Notes under the pieces: generated by a model
Told to the model about the DNA's origin: nothing
Seen by the model: only the letters and a program-made list of their open reading frames with translations
Database searches by the model: none
Shown: one piece after another, positions 1 through 6,859 of the stretch
Position numbering within the stretch: position 1 is the stretch's first letter
Layout: every line of letters begins with the position of its first letter
Made by a program: the position numbers and the translations under genes
DNA from: Mageeibacillus sp. UBA1212
Lineage (GTDB): Bacteria; Bacillota; Clostridia; UBA1212
Length of the DNA: 7,006 nt
NCBI GenBank assembly: GCA_002309655.1
Contig: DBXM01000019.1
Location: 1 to 7,006, forward strand
Reading direction: 5' to 3'

Positions 1-269
1 AGCCGCCCGAACTGGTCGTTGATCAGCGCTTTGAGCGGGGCAATATACAGCACCCCCACAGTCTGTGACGGTTCTTCATTCAGCAGCGTCAATATCGGGA
101 AAAAGGCCGCTTCGGTCTTTCCGGACGCGGTCTGGGAGGGGAGCAGCACGTTCTCATTCGTGCCGAATATCGCGTCCCCGGCAGCGTTCTGCACAGCCCG
201 GAGGCTTTGCCAACACGAACGGTAAATATAGTCCTGAATAAAAGGGGCGTAGCGCTCGAAAACGTTCAT
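1..269 (-). CDS. DEAD/DEAH-box helicase, Lhr/BrxHI-like, N-terminal part (3' end outside window)
   Basis: Only the first 89 residues lie in the window. They hold the front of a superfamily 2 helicase RecA domain: a Q-motif-like segment (W20, R24, Q27), motif I/Walker A SQTASGKT at residues 45-52 that binds ATP phosphate, and motif Ia APLKALINDQ at 77-86 for nucleic acid contact. The SQTASGKTEAA and APLKALINDQ style is that of Lhr-like helicases, the group that includes BREX BrxHI. The protein would unwind or translocate on DNA or RNA using ATP. The ATG at 269 is fixed by overlap with the upstream ATPase gene: the bases ATGA contain both this start and that stop, so translation is probably coupled. 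A GGAG lies 8 nt before the start (278-281). The BrxHI assignment rests largely on the neighbouring BrxD-like gene; the remaining helicase motifs and the C-terminal domains cannot be seen. Cytoplasmic. Confidence 0.9.
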   Translation of the reverse strand, partial: MNVFERYAPFIQDYIYRSCWQSLRAVQNAAGDAIFGTNENVLLPSQTASGKTEAAFFPILTLLNEEPSQTVGVLYIAPLKALINDQFGR

Positions 270-1594
270 ACGGTAAACTCCAGGAACCCTTCCGCGGCGT
301 TGTCGCTTACGGCCTCCGATTTCGCGAACTCGAAACCGTCGGATTCAAGGAGCGACGCCACCGTCATTTTCGGGTTCTGATAGATGATGTCAAGTATCTC
401 GATAAAATCCCTGATGACCTCGCGGGGTGTGATGTTCTGATCGGCGCCTATGCGGCCGTACTCTTTTTTGATGAATACAACCAGGTCTTCCGTCGTCAAA
501 GCACGCGGGTAGCCGTAGAGATCCGCATGCATTTCCGCAAGCTTTTCGCACAAAACGAGCATTTCCTCCGCAGTCAGCGGGTCCAGGCGGATCACCGGCG
601 CGAGCAGGTCGCGCGCACCCGGCCTCGAAAACCGCCCCTCCGAAAGCCTCGAGCTCAGCGCCTCGTAGCTGTATATGCCCCGTCTCCTGTCCTCAAGCGC
701 CTGCGGCGTGACGCCCATAATGAAGCCGATGTACTTTGCCTTGCCCTGAAGGGCGTCGTTGTAGATCGTCAGAAGCTTCTCGTAGTTGTACTGGCGCGTG
801 ACCGCGTTCGGAATCTTGTACAGATTCACGAGCTCGTCGACCATCACCATCATTCCCGTATAGCCCGCGAGCCGGAAAAACGTGGCGAAAAGCTTCAGGT
901 AGTCGTACCAGTCGTCGTCCGTGATAATCATGTTTACGCCGAGCGCCTCCCTCGCCTCGCTTTTGGTAGTGTATTCGCCGCGGAACCAGCGAATGACCTT
1001 CGATTTCGTGTCGTCGTCGCCCGCGAGGTAGGCGTGGTAGTAAGCCGAAAGAAGGCGCGCAAAGTCAAACCCGTGCACCATCTCGCTCACGGATGACGTC
1101 ACCGCGAAAATCTTTTTGTCAGTCGCCGCCGCCAAAGCAGGGTCTCCCGGAAACAGCCCGGTCTCCGCCACCGCCTCGCTCTGAACGTTGTTTATCCAGC
1201 GGTCCAGAACGAGCGTCAGTGCGCCGCCTTCCGGCTTCGTTTTCGTCGAAAGATTGCCTATAAGCTCGCGGTACGTCGCGAGTCCCTGCCCCTGCGCGCC
1301 GCGAAGACGCCTTTCCGGCGACAGGTCCGCGTCCGCGACAATGAACCCCTTGTCCATCGCGTAGTTTCTGATCGTTTGAAGCAGAAAGCTCTTTCCCGAG
1401 CCGTACCTTCCCACAATAAACCTGAACGACGCGCCGCCATCCGAGATCACCTCTACGTCGCGGAGCAGCGCCTCGATTTCGTTTTTGCGCCCGACCGCTA
1501 TATACGGAAGGCCTATGCGCGGCACGACGCCGCCCTTGAGCGAGCCGAGGACTGTCTGCGCGATACGTCTCGGCACTTTTTTGCTGTCGGTCAT
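266..1594 (-). CDS. P-loop ATPase, DUF2791/BrxD-like
   Basis: The 442-residue product is an AAA+/ORC-type P-loop ATPase with the hallmarks of DUF2791, the family of BREX BrxD. Seen in sequence: Walker A GRYGSGKS at 62-69; the family-typical segment LSPERRLRGAQGQGLATYRE at 91-110; Walker B MMVMVDEL at 248-255 with D253 and catalytic E254; a sensor-1-like strand YIGFIMGVTP at 288-297; and an arginine-rich stretch (R303-R305, R316) that could supply the arginine finger. Length matches what I recall for the family (about 430-450), and no motif is missing, so it should be active. Known for the family: partner of the BrxHI helicase in type 2 BREX and found in other DNA-processing loci; the exact biochemical role is unclear. 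It starts 3 bp after the stop of the TerB-domain gene, with a GGGAGG about 9 nt before the ATG, and overlaps the helicase start by 4 bp. I infer it loads or regulates the helicase on DNA. Cytoplasmic. Confidence 0.92.
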   Translation of the reverse strand: MTDSKKVPRRIAQTVLGSLKGGVVPRIGLPYIAVGRKNEIEALLRDVEVISDGGASFRFIVGRYGSGKSFLLQTIRNYAMDKGFIVADADLSPERRLRGAQGQGLATYRELIGNLSTKTKPEGGALTLVLDRWINNVQSEAVAETGLFPGDPALAAATDKKIFAVTSSVSEMVHGFDFARLLSAYYHAYLAGDDDTKSKVIRWFRGEYTTKSEAREALGVNMIITDDDWYDYLKLFATFFRLAGYTGMMVMVDELVNLYKIPNAVTRQYNYEKLLTIYNDALQGKAKYIGFIMGVTPQALEDRRRGIYSYEALSSRLSEGRFSRPGARDLLAPVIRLDPLTAEEMLVLCEKLAEMHADLYGYPRALTTEDLVVFIKKEYGRIGADQNITPREVIRDFIEILDIIYQNPKMTVASLLESDGFEFAKSEAVSDNAAEGFLEFTV

Positions 1595-1597
1595 GAG

Positions 1598-3622
1598 TTA
1601 TTCCCTCCCAAGGAGATGTATTCCGAGCATCTCCGCCAGTTCTTCTTTGTAATCGTCAACGAGGCTTATCGAGCCGCCGTCGCTCGATACCACGGAGTCG
1701 CCGAAGTCGCCGAAAAACTCTTCGTTTATACTGTCCGCGACAACGGACGGCATAAGGTGACGCTCGCGGATGATTGCGTCCGGGCTGCGGCCTTCCAAAA
1801 GCGTGCGGAGTATTTCAAACGTTGCGTCTTTTTCTTGATTTTTCTCCGCGTTTTCTTGATTATTTTCCGCGTTTTCTGCCGGTTTTTCCGCGTTTTCCGT
1901 TACTTTTTCAGCGGCTTCTGTTACTATTTCCGCGTTTTCCGTTACTTTTTCCGCAGTTTCCGTTACTTTCTCCGCGGCTTCCGGGATTGTCTCCGCGGCT
2001 TCATCTGCCTGCTCCGGCTCCGTAAGCAGACTGTCGCGCGTCACGTCGGCATCGCTTCTGATCCTGTCAAGACTTGAAATGTCGACCGTTATCACAGGCC
2101 TGGACGCCTCCAGGACCTCCTTCGCGTCGACGGCCGTCACCCTTTCGACGTAAGGTCTTGCGATTTCGTCGGATTCTTTTTTGTGGAGGTAGTTGCCCGT
2201 TTTAAGGTAGCGGCGCAAAAGGCCGTCCATACCGTGAACGAAAACGGCAAGATCGGCGGAAGGAAAGGTGTATTCCGGGTAAGACCGCTCCGTCCACTTC
2301 CCCCTTCTGCGCCTGAAAACGTGTACCCCGTTCAACTCGTAAATGACTTCTTCATTTCCGGCAGGAGGAGGTACGAGAGCATTGCCGAGCGGCTGCCACG
2401 TGTGAGTTTCGGGCTTGCCGAAGCAGAAGTCAAAAAGGTTCATTTTGTCATTGGTAAATTCTTTGCTCGCGAGCCTCCACACGTCCGCGAAAAGACGTGC
2501 GCCGCGATCGGGATCGTTTTTGATGACCGGCGATTCGGTTATTTTTCTCTTGCTGAGCGCCTCCAGCGCGACGACAATATCTCCGTTTGCGGCGTCCTCC
2601 GGGTTCCGCAGTATCTCAAGCGAGTTGTCTATCGTCCGGATCCGCGCGTTCTCAACCTCCAGGACCGTTTCTTTCGGCAGACCATTGACGATCGCGAACG
2701 CGGTCATCCACTGTTCGACGTTTTTTCGCATCGTGTCGTCGCCGAAGCCCGCGTCAATGAATCCGCTCACGAACTCCCGCATTTTCGCGAGCGACTCCTC
2801 AGGCGAGGCAGTTCCGATTCCGTTCAGCAGCTCGTAAACGTAAATGTACGCCGCGGAAACAGGTATTTTTTCGAAAACGCCCTTCCGCGCCTTTGTGCGC
2901 CACGAAAAATAGCCGCGCAGCCTGTCGTCGTCCAGGTCGTTGTACGTCGGATAGTAGCGGAAAAACTCTCCGTCCCACGGGAAATCGTCCTCGTAGTCCT
3001 TCATGAACCTTCCCTGTCTGAGGAAATTCTCTATCTTCCCGCGGTGGGTGGAATTTCCGTAGACGTAAAGTCTCCGCATCGCCGCGAACCGGCCCTTTTC
3101 TCGCGCCAACCCCAATGCGATCTCGTTTAGCGCTCCGTTACCGTACGTCGCGGCGACCGGCCTCGCAGGAATTCCGGGCTGTTGCGGAACGCCTTTTCTC
3201 GGCGGGATGACCGTCTCCCTTCCCGTGATGACGCCCGAACCCGCGGCTCCGTTTTTCTGCTCGAGAACGACCGTAAACCCCGGACCGTTTCCGTATTCGA
3301 CTGCCCTGTCAATAAGCGAGAGCACAAAATCCGGCTTCACGACGTACGTAAGGTTGACGCCGGTCCACTCGCGCCCTCTCATCCTGAACGGATACGAAAG
3401 GTACGATCTGTAGCGTTCTTCGCGGGCAAGCGCACCGCATTTTATGTCGCAGCAAAAATACTCCGTGCCTGTGTCTATGTCCCACTGCCTCATAAGAAGC
3501 GCGATCCATTTTCCCGTGACCGGGTGGCAAAGCACCGAAAACTGAGGAAAATCGGCCCATTTGTGCTGCTCGTCGATACCGTATTTTTGTTTGGCGTAAG
3601 CTGTCAGCTCTGAAATATCCAC
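1598..3622 (-). CDS. TerB_N / TerB_C domain protein with N-terminal MmcQ/YjbR-like domain
   Basis: The 674-residue product appears modular. Residues 1-110 resemble MmcQ/YjbR (DUF419, CyaY-like fold): it opens MDISELTAYAKQKYG, has HPVTGKWIALLM at 33-44, and ends with W86-x-x-V-x-L and an LIDRAVEYG helix, matching the usual W-x-T-V-x-L and LID-x-SY pattern. A Gly/Pro-rich linker follows (120-160). TerB_N comes next (about 184-330), with YVYGNSTHRG, FPWDGEFFRYYPTYNDLDDD and YIYVYELLNGIG. The C-terminal part (about 370-670) reads as TerB_C: VDISSLDRIRSDADVTRDSL at 513-532 and LMPSVVADSINEEFFGDFGD at 623-642. Between those two segments lies a heptad-repeat insert (541-598). The central TerB domain found in many relatives is not seen. 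The start is GTG, supported by a strong SD 7 nt upstream and no in-frame ATG before it. It is the first gene of the operon with the ATPase and helicase. Known: TerB_N/TerB_C proteins co-occur with helicases and ATPases in predicted DNA-processing systems. Inferred: a scaffold or sensor subunit. No signal peptide or membrane segment. Confidence 0.88.
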   Translation of the reverse strand: MDISELTAYAKQKYGIDEQHKWADFPQFSVLCHPVTGKWIALLMRQWDIDTGTEYFCCDIKCGALAREERYRSYLSYPFRMRGREWTGVNLTYVVKPDFVLSLIDRAVEYGNGPGFTVVLEQKNGAAGSGVITGRETVIPPRKGVPQQPGIPARPVAATYGNGALNEIALGLAREKGRFAAMRRLYVYGNSTHRGKIENFLRQGRFMKDYEDDFPWDGEFFRYYPTYNDLDDDRLRGYFSWRTKARKGVFEKIPVSAAYIYVYELLNGIGTASPEESLAKMREFVSGFIDAGFGDDTMRKNVEQWMTAFAIVNGLPKETVLEVENARIRTIDNSLEILRNPEDAANGDIVVALEALSKRKITESPVIKNDPDRGARLFADVWRLASKEFTNDKMNLFDFCFGKPETHTWQPLGNALVPPPAGNEEVIYELNGVHVFRRRRGKWTERSYPEYTFPSADLAVFVHGMDGLLRRYLKTGNYLHKKESDEIARPYVERVTAVDAKEVLEASRPVITVDISSLDRIRSDADVTRDSLLTEPEQADEAAETIPEAAEKVTETAEKVTENAEIVTEAAEKVTENAEKPAENAENNQENAEKNQEKDATFEILRTLLEGRSPDAIIRERHLMPSVVADSINEEFFGDFGDSVVSSDGGSISLVDDYKEELAEMLGIHLLGRE
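1829..2002 (-). repeat. Degenerate 21-bp tandem repeat encoding a heptad array
   Basis: Within the TerB-domain gene, residues 541-596 form eight consecutive 7-residue units of the pattern E-x-A-E-x-V-T, followed by a partial EK. Units read EAAETIP, EAAEKVT, ETAEKVT, ENAEIVT, EAAEKVT, ENAEKPA, ENAENNQ, ENAEKNQ. Units 2 to 5 are most alike; the last three have lost the valine. Ala at unit position 3 and Ile/Val at position 6 give 3-4 spacing, as in a coiled coil, for the first five units. At DNA level the period is 21 bp, which keeps frame if copies are gained or lost. The insert separates two conserved TerB_C segments, so it is probably an extended, strongly acidic helix or spacer rather than part of the fold. 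Confidence 0.88.
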
Positions 3623-3629
3623 CGTTTTT

Positions 3630-3636
3630 CCTCCCC
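3630..3636 (-). promoter_or_regulatory. Ribosome binding site that fixes a GTG start
   Basis: On the minus strand GGGGAGG sits 7 nt upstream of GTG at 3622. It is a near-ideal anti-SD match at ideal spacing. Reading upstream in the same frame to the inferred transcript start (near 3668) reveals no ATG, which supports the GTG as the true start of the TerB-domain gene. Confidence 0.8.
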
Positions 3637-3674
3637 GGCAAGTCTCTTCTGCGCTCCATTTAACGGATACGGAA

Positions 3675-3703
3675 ATTATACCACTTTCCGCCGTCCAAAT
3701 AAA
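3675..3703 (-). promoter_or_regulatory. Sigma-A promoter of the TerB/BrxD-like/helicase operon
   Basis: On the minus strand a perfect -10 TATAAT (3680-3675) is preceded by TGG, giving an extended -10 (TGnTATAAT). Seventeen bases upstream is TTTATT (3703-3698), a weak -35 with three matches to TTGACA; the extended -10 can make up for this. Transcription would start near 3668, giving a leader of about 45 nt with a good ribosome binding site. The inverted repeat at 3681-3707 covers the spacer and the -35, suggesting repression. No other clear promoter lies between the three genes, which have essentially no gaps. Confidence 0.75.
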
Positions 3704-3707
3704 GTGG
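3681..3707. promoter_or_regulatory. Operator-like inverted repeat CCACTTT-N13-AAAGTGG
   Basis: Two perfect 7-bp arms, CCACTTT (3681-3687) and AAAGTGG (3701-3707), are separated by 13 bp, so arm centres are 20 bp apart, about two helical turns. This suits a dimeric DNA-binding protein. The repeat abuts the -10 hexamer of the leftward promoter and covers its -35. It lies upstream of the inferred start sites of both promoters, so it would not be in either RNA and is better read as a protein-binding site than an RNA hairpin. The regulator is not encoded in the window unless the TerB protein itself plays that role. Confidence 0.5.
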
Positions 3708-3727
3708 CGACATGCCGCCCCGACCGC

Positions 3728-3756
3728 TTGAAACGCTTTCCTTTTTGGGTTAAAAT
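3728..3756 (+). promoter_or_regulatory. Sigma-A promoter of the large lipoprotein gene
   Basis: TTGAAA (3728-3733) and TAAAAT (3751-3756) are separated by exactly 17 bp, each one mismatch from consensus (TTGACA, TATAAT). Predicted start of transcription is near 3763, leaving a leader of about 50 nt. The leader ends with GGAGG (3804-3808), 5 nt before the ATG. I saw no obvious riboswitch or attenuator in this short leader. The promoter is divergent from the operon promoter, with their -35 elements about 25 bp apart. Confidence 0.75.
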
Positions 3757-3813
3757 AATAAACGGTAAACAGAAGACTATTTCCGGCAAATCCATTACAT
3801 TTCGGAGGACAAA

Positions 3814-6800
3814 ATGAAAAGAAAAGCTCATGTTCTTGCGGGACTTGCCGCCGTTCTGGCGGTACTCTTAATCTGCACGGTCTGTTCGTGCACGCGCAAA
3901 GGCGGCTTCGAAGGGTTCGACCCGTATGAGGTCTACAGCGAGGACGTCGGCGAATACAAGCAGCTTTACGAGGGGCCCAACGCGAAAACGGTTTACGCCG
4001 CGCGCGACCTCACCAACGGAGTGAACGTTTTCTACCCGTCCCCCGACAGGAGCAAAGTGCGCATAATCAACAGGGACGCCGTCATCGATTACAGGCTGGC
4101 CGCAGGCGCGAAGCAGATGACATCGCTTTCAAGCGTTTCAGGCGCCGAAGGCGGCGTATACCTCGAAAATACTGCCGACGCGTTCATCGAGCTCACCGAC
4201 GGCACGCTCTATACCTCCGCGGACAGCGACTCGACACCCAACCTGAACATCTACCGCCACGGCAGCTACTACTACGAGGCGCACATTCTGGGTCAGGACT
4301 TCGCGAGATTTTCCGAAATAAAGGAAAAAACAGGCTTCGAACTCAGAATGCCCGACGAGACAAACGCTGTCACTGACGTCAAATTCAAGAACGGATCGCT
4401 GACATTCGAGACAGGAGGCGCGGACGACCCGTACATCTGCTGGAACGGCCTCGACGTGGACGCCGACAAATTCGCGTCTGTCAGCATTACGATGAAAAAC
4501 AAAAAATCCATTTCCGGCGAGATCTACGTCGTCGCCGGAAGCTTCGGAGGCTTCAACGCCGACCAGCATCGCTCGTTTACGATTGTTCCGAACGGCGAAA
4601 GCAACACGTACACGGTTTCCCTCGCGGGCATCGTCGGCTACAAGGGCACGCTCAGAGGGCTCAGGCTCGACATCGGAACGGGCGACATTGACACCGTCAC
4701 GATTGAAAAGATCGAATTTCTCGCAAGGGACGAAACGCACCCCCCTGTTCAGCTCGACAAGACGTTCCATACCTACACCGACAAACTAAACTGCGTCGAC
4801 AGGTTCGCTGCGGCGAAAAAAGCGGAAAACATCGCGGCGGTCGGCTCGTTCACCCGCATCGACAAAAGCAAAGTCGAAAAGGTGGTCGTCAAGGACGCCT
4901 CAGGTCTCAAGAATTCTTTCGACGGCGTCGACTGGGAGACCGCGGAGTACGCCGGCTTTGACATAAAGGGCGCAGGCGTTTTCGGCTACATTCTGCTGCC
5001 GCACGAGACGTCGGGAACGCTCTCGGTGTACGAAGAGGACGGATACTACGTCATCCGCCAGGCGTTTTCGCCATATAAAGGGATAATCAAGAAGGGGACA
5101 GTCGTCGAGGTGGGCAGGCGGTACTACACGGACACCGCGCACGATTTTGAAGGCTTTTTGCGCGAGGCGGAATTCGAGCGTCACCCGCTTGAAAACGTCA
5201 AAAACACTTCCCCCTCGTCCGACGGCGAGTATATGGGCTACAACGCGATCCGCGGCTGCTACGAGTTTTCGATAGGCGGCGCTCCGAGTTTTATGCAGCC
5301 CTACTACGAGTACCCGGACAAGCATTTCGCGGTTTCGGTGAGCCTTTCCGGCGCCGAAGAAGACAGAACGGTCTACGTCTACACGCATACCGGCTATACC
5401 GGAGGGCTCGAGTGCGCGGTGGTGCTCGACGAAAACAATCTTGTTCTGCCGGTCAAGACGCAGGTGTCCAAAAACTTCTGCGGCGACGGCGACGATACGC
5501 TTTTCTTCAGCGGGGATCCGTCGTATTCCGACACGTTTTTCCCGGTAGTCGTCGAGGCGGGGCGCGAGACGAAGCTGACGGTGCTCAATTTGTACCAGAA
5601 CTGGGGAAAATTCCCGCTCAAGCAGCTCTCCTCGATCCACTTTTTCACGACGTACTACCACCTCTCGACAGGCGTCACCGAGACAAACTGCATCGCGCCG
5701 TTCTTCGTCTACGGCAAGGACTACTGGCTCATTCCCGACTTCAGACCGATGTCGGCGCCTCTCTGGGCAAGCCAGCCTCAGCACACAAGCGGCGGATGTC
5801 CGAGGGTAATTCAGTACACCTCTTCCGACAAGGGCTTCGCGGGGCTCGAGCTCGCGACCAAGTACATTGACAGCTCGGGGCCGGTCTACTCGGATCTGCT
5901 CCTCAACTACATTTCCGACGACGGCAGGCTCGCCGCGTCGTACCGCCACGTGGAAATGCCGCAGACCGACGAGAGCCGCGCCTACTACGACGTCGACATC
6001 AATGTTCTCGAGGACATCCCGTTCGAGAACTTCGCGAGAGACTTCTCTTTTTACGGAATGGACGGCCGCTTCGTCTTCTACGACACGCTCGGCTATCTGG
6101 ACAAGAATAACGCCCCCGCCTACGCGGAGACCAACCGCTCCCCGGAACGGAAGTATTACGTGCTCGGAAAGGACTGTCCGTACGTCGACATCCACGGCTG
6201 CGACTCGAACGACTACGTCAACATGGCGGTCCTTGTCGCTGACAGCGACATAACGGTCGGCGGGAAGAAATTCACAGGCAATTTTGTGGTGTCCGACTAT
6301 GCCTCCTGGGACCTGAACAGAGTCAATCTTTCCCTTAATTTAGGCAAAGTCACGTTGCGCGCGGGCGACAGGATGAAGCTCCGGCTGATAGTGATGCCCT
6401 ACGGCTCGCAGGAGCTCGAAGGCGATGAGCGCGTAAGGCTCGTCCGCGAAAACACGTGTCTGTCGCCTGTCAGGGCCGAGTCTGCCTCCTGCAGCGTGAT
6501 CGAGGGCTCGCCCGTTCCGAAGGTCAGGAGCGCCGACGGAAAAACGGCGGAGTTCACGATTTCCGGAGGCGCGGCGAACATTCCCGCGCTGAACGAAAGG
6601 TATTACAGAACGTGCGACCACAACATAGCTGTCAGGGTGTACGGCTTCGACTCGTTCGCGGCCCCGGAGATCTACGAAAAGATTGACGGCGAGTGGGTGC
6701 GCTACGAGGTCGCGTCGGTAAACGGCTACGACGGCTACGCTGTCTACTGCGACAAGGACAACTCGTTCTCCTACGCGTTTGTCGTGACGATGAACGAGGC

Positions 6801-6834
6801 CAAACCGCGGACGTTCAAGGTGGTCACCCCGTAA
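3814..6834 (+). CDS. Large secreted lipoprotein of unknown function with CBM-like beta-sandwich
   Basis: A 1006-residue exported protein. The N-terminus MKRKAHVLAG plus a hydrophobic stretch (residues 7-23) and lipobox VCSC (23-26) predict a lipoprotein anchored at Cys26 on the outer face of the membrane. Residues about 185-305 look like a carbohydrate-binding or galactose-binding-like beta-sandwich: a strand pair containing WNGLDVDADKFASVSITMKN, then GEIYVV, SFTIVPNGESNTYTVSL and LRGLRLDIGTGDIDTVTIEKIEF, the usual order in modules appended to glycan-active proteins. The rest is beta-rich and full of Tyr, Phe and Trp; a striking central block around 590-660 has YYHLSTGVTETNC and YWLIPDFRPMSAPLWASQPQ. 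I do not recognise a catalytic domain. There are 13 cysteines after Cys26, many for a Bacillota surface protein. The ATG is supported by GGAGG 5 nt upstream and by the signal peptide starting right there. It is a single-gene unit, divergent from the TerB operon. Best guess: glycan binding or processing at the cell surface. The reading frame is certain, the function is not. Confidence 0.93.
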   Translation: MKRKAHVLAGLAAVLAVLLICTVCSCTRKGGFEGFDPYEVYSEDVGEYKQLYEGPNAKTVYAARDLTNGVNVFYPSPDRSKVRIINRDAVIDYRLAAGAKQMTSLSSVSGAEGGVYLENTADAFIELTDGTLYTSADSDSTPNLNIYRHGSYYYEAHILGQDFARFSEIKEKTGFELRMPDETNAVTDVKFKNGSLTFETGGADDPYICWNGLDVDADKFASVSITMKNKKSISGEIYVVAGSFGGFNADQHRSFTIVPNGESNTYTVSLAGIVGYKGTLRGLRLDIGTGDIDTVTIEKIEFLARDETHPPVQLDKTFHTYTDKLNCVDRFAAAKKAENIAAVGSFTRIDKSKVEKVVVKDASGLKNSFDGVDWETAEYAGFDIKGAGVFGYILLPHETSGTLSVYEEDGYYVIRQAFSPYKGIIKKGTVVEVGRRYYTDTAHDFEGFLREAEFERHPLENVKNTSPSSDGEYMGYNAIRGCYEFSIGGAPSFMQPYYEYPDKHFAVSVSLSGAEEDRTVYVYTHTGYTGGLECAVVLDENNLVLPVKTQVSKNFCGDGDDTLFFSGDPSYSDTFFPVVVEAGRETKLTVLNLYQNWGKFPLKQLSSIHFFTTYYHLSTGVTETNCIAPFFVYGKDYWLIPDFRPMSAPLWASQPQHTSGGCPRVIQYTSSDKGFAGLELATKYIDSSGPVYSDLLLNYISDDGRLAASYRHVEMPQTDESRAYYDVDINVLEDIPFENFARDFSFYGMDGRFVFYDTLGYLDKNNAPAYAETNRSPERKYYVLGKDCPYVDIHGCDSNDYVNMAVLVADSDITVGGKKFTGNFVVSDYASWDLNRVNLSLNLGKVTLRAGDRMKLRLIVMPYGSQELEGDERVRLVRENTCLSPVRAESASCSVIEGSPVPKVRSADGKTAEFTISGGAANIPALNERYYRTCDHNIAVRVYGFDSFAAPEIYEKIDGEWVRYEVASVNGYDGYAVYCDKDNSFSYAFVVTMNEAKPRTFKVVTP

Positions 6835-6859
6835 TTTTCCCTATTTTTTGATAAAAAGC

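Noticed and set aside
527..1096. 189-codon plus-strand frame opposite the ATPase
   Set aside because: Antisense mirror in the same codon register; His/Val/Arg-rich, and it lies opposite the stretch that encodes the ATPase Walker B motif.
1800..2010. Possible CRISPR array because of short regular repeats
   Set aside because: Units are 21 bp, contiguous with no unique spacers, and keep the reading frame of a protein; this is a coding tandem repeat.
1376..2077. 233-codon plus-strand frame with a Phe-rich repeated stretch (FRVFRYFF-like)
   Set aside because: It looks like a membrane or repeat protein but is the antisense image of the Glu/Lys heptad array: GAA and GAG codons read as TTC and CTC on the other strand. 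It also spans two real genes.
2183..3130. 315-codon plus-strand open frame over the TerB-domain gene
   Set aside because: Same codon-register mirror effect. The translation is rich in Arg, Val and Pro with no recognisable motif, while the minus strand shows TerB_N motifs through the whole stretch.
3681..3707. Inverted repeat as a transcription terminator
   Set aside because: Arms are only 7 bp with a 13-nt loop, there is no T-tract, and the element sits inside a promoter upstream of both divergent transcription starts, not downstream of a gene.
4900..6195. 431-codon open frame on the minus strand inside the lipoprotein gene
   Set aside because: It is in exact codon register opposite the real gene. 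In that register stops arise only from TTA, CTA and TCA codons, which this GC-rich gene rarely uses. The translation is Arg/Val-rich without family motifs, and the opposite strand has signal peptide, RBS and promoter.
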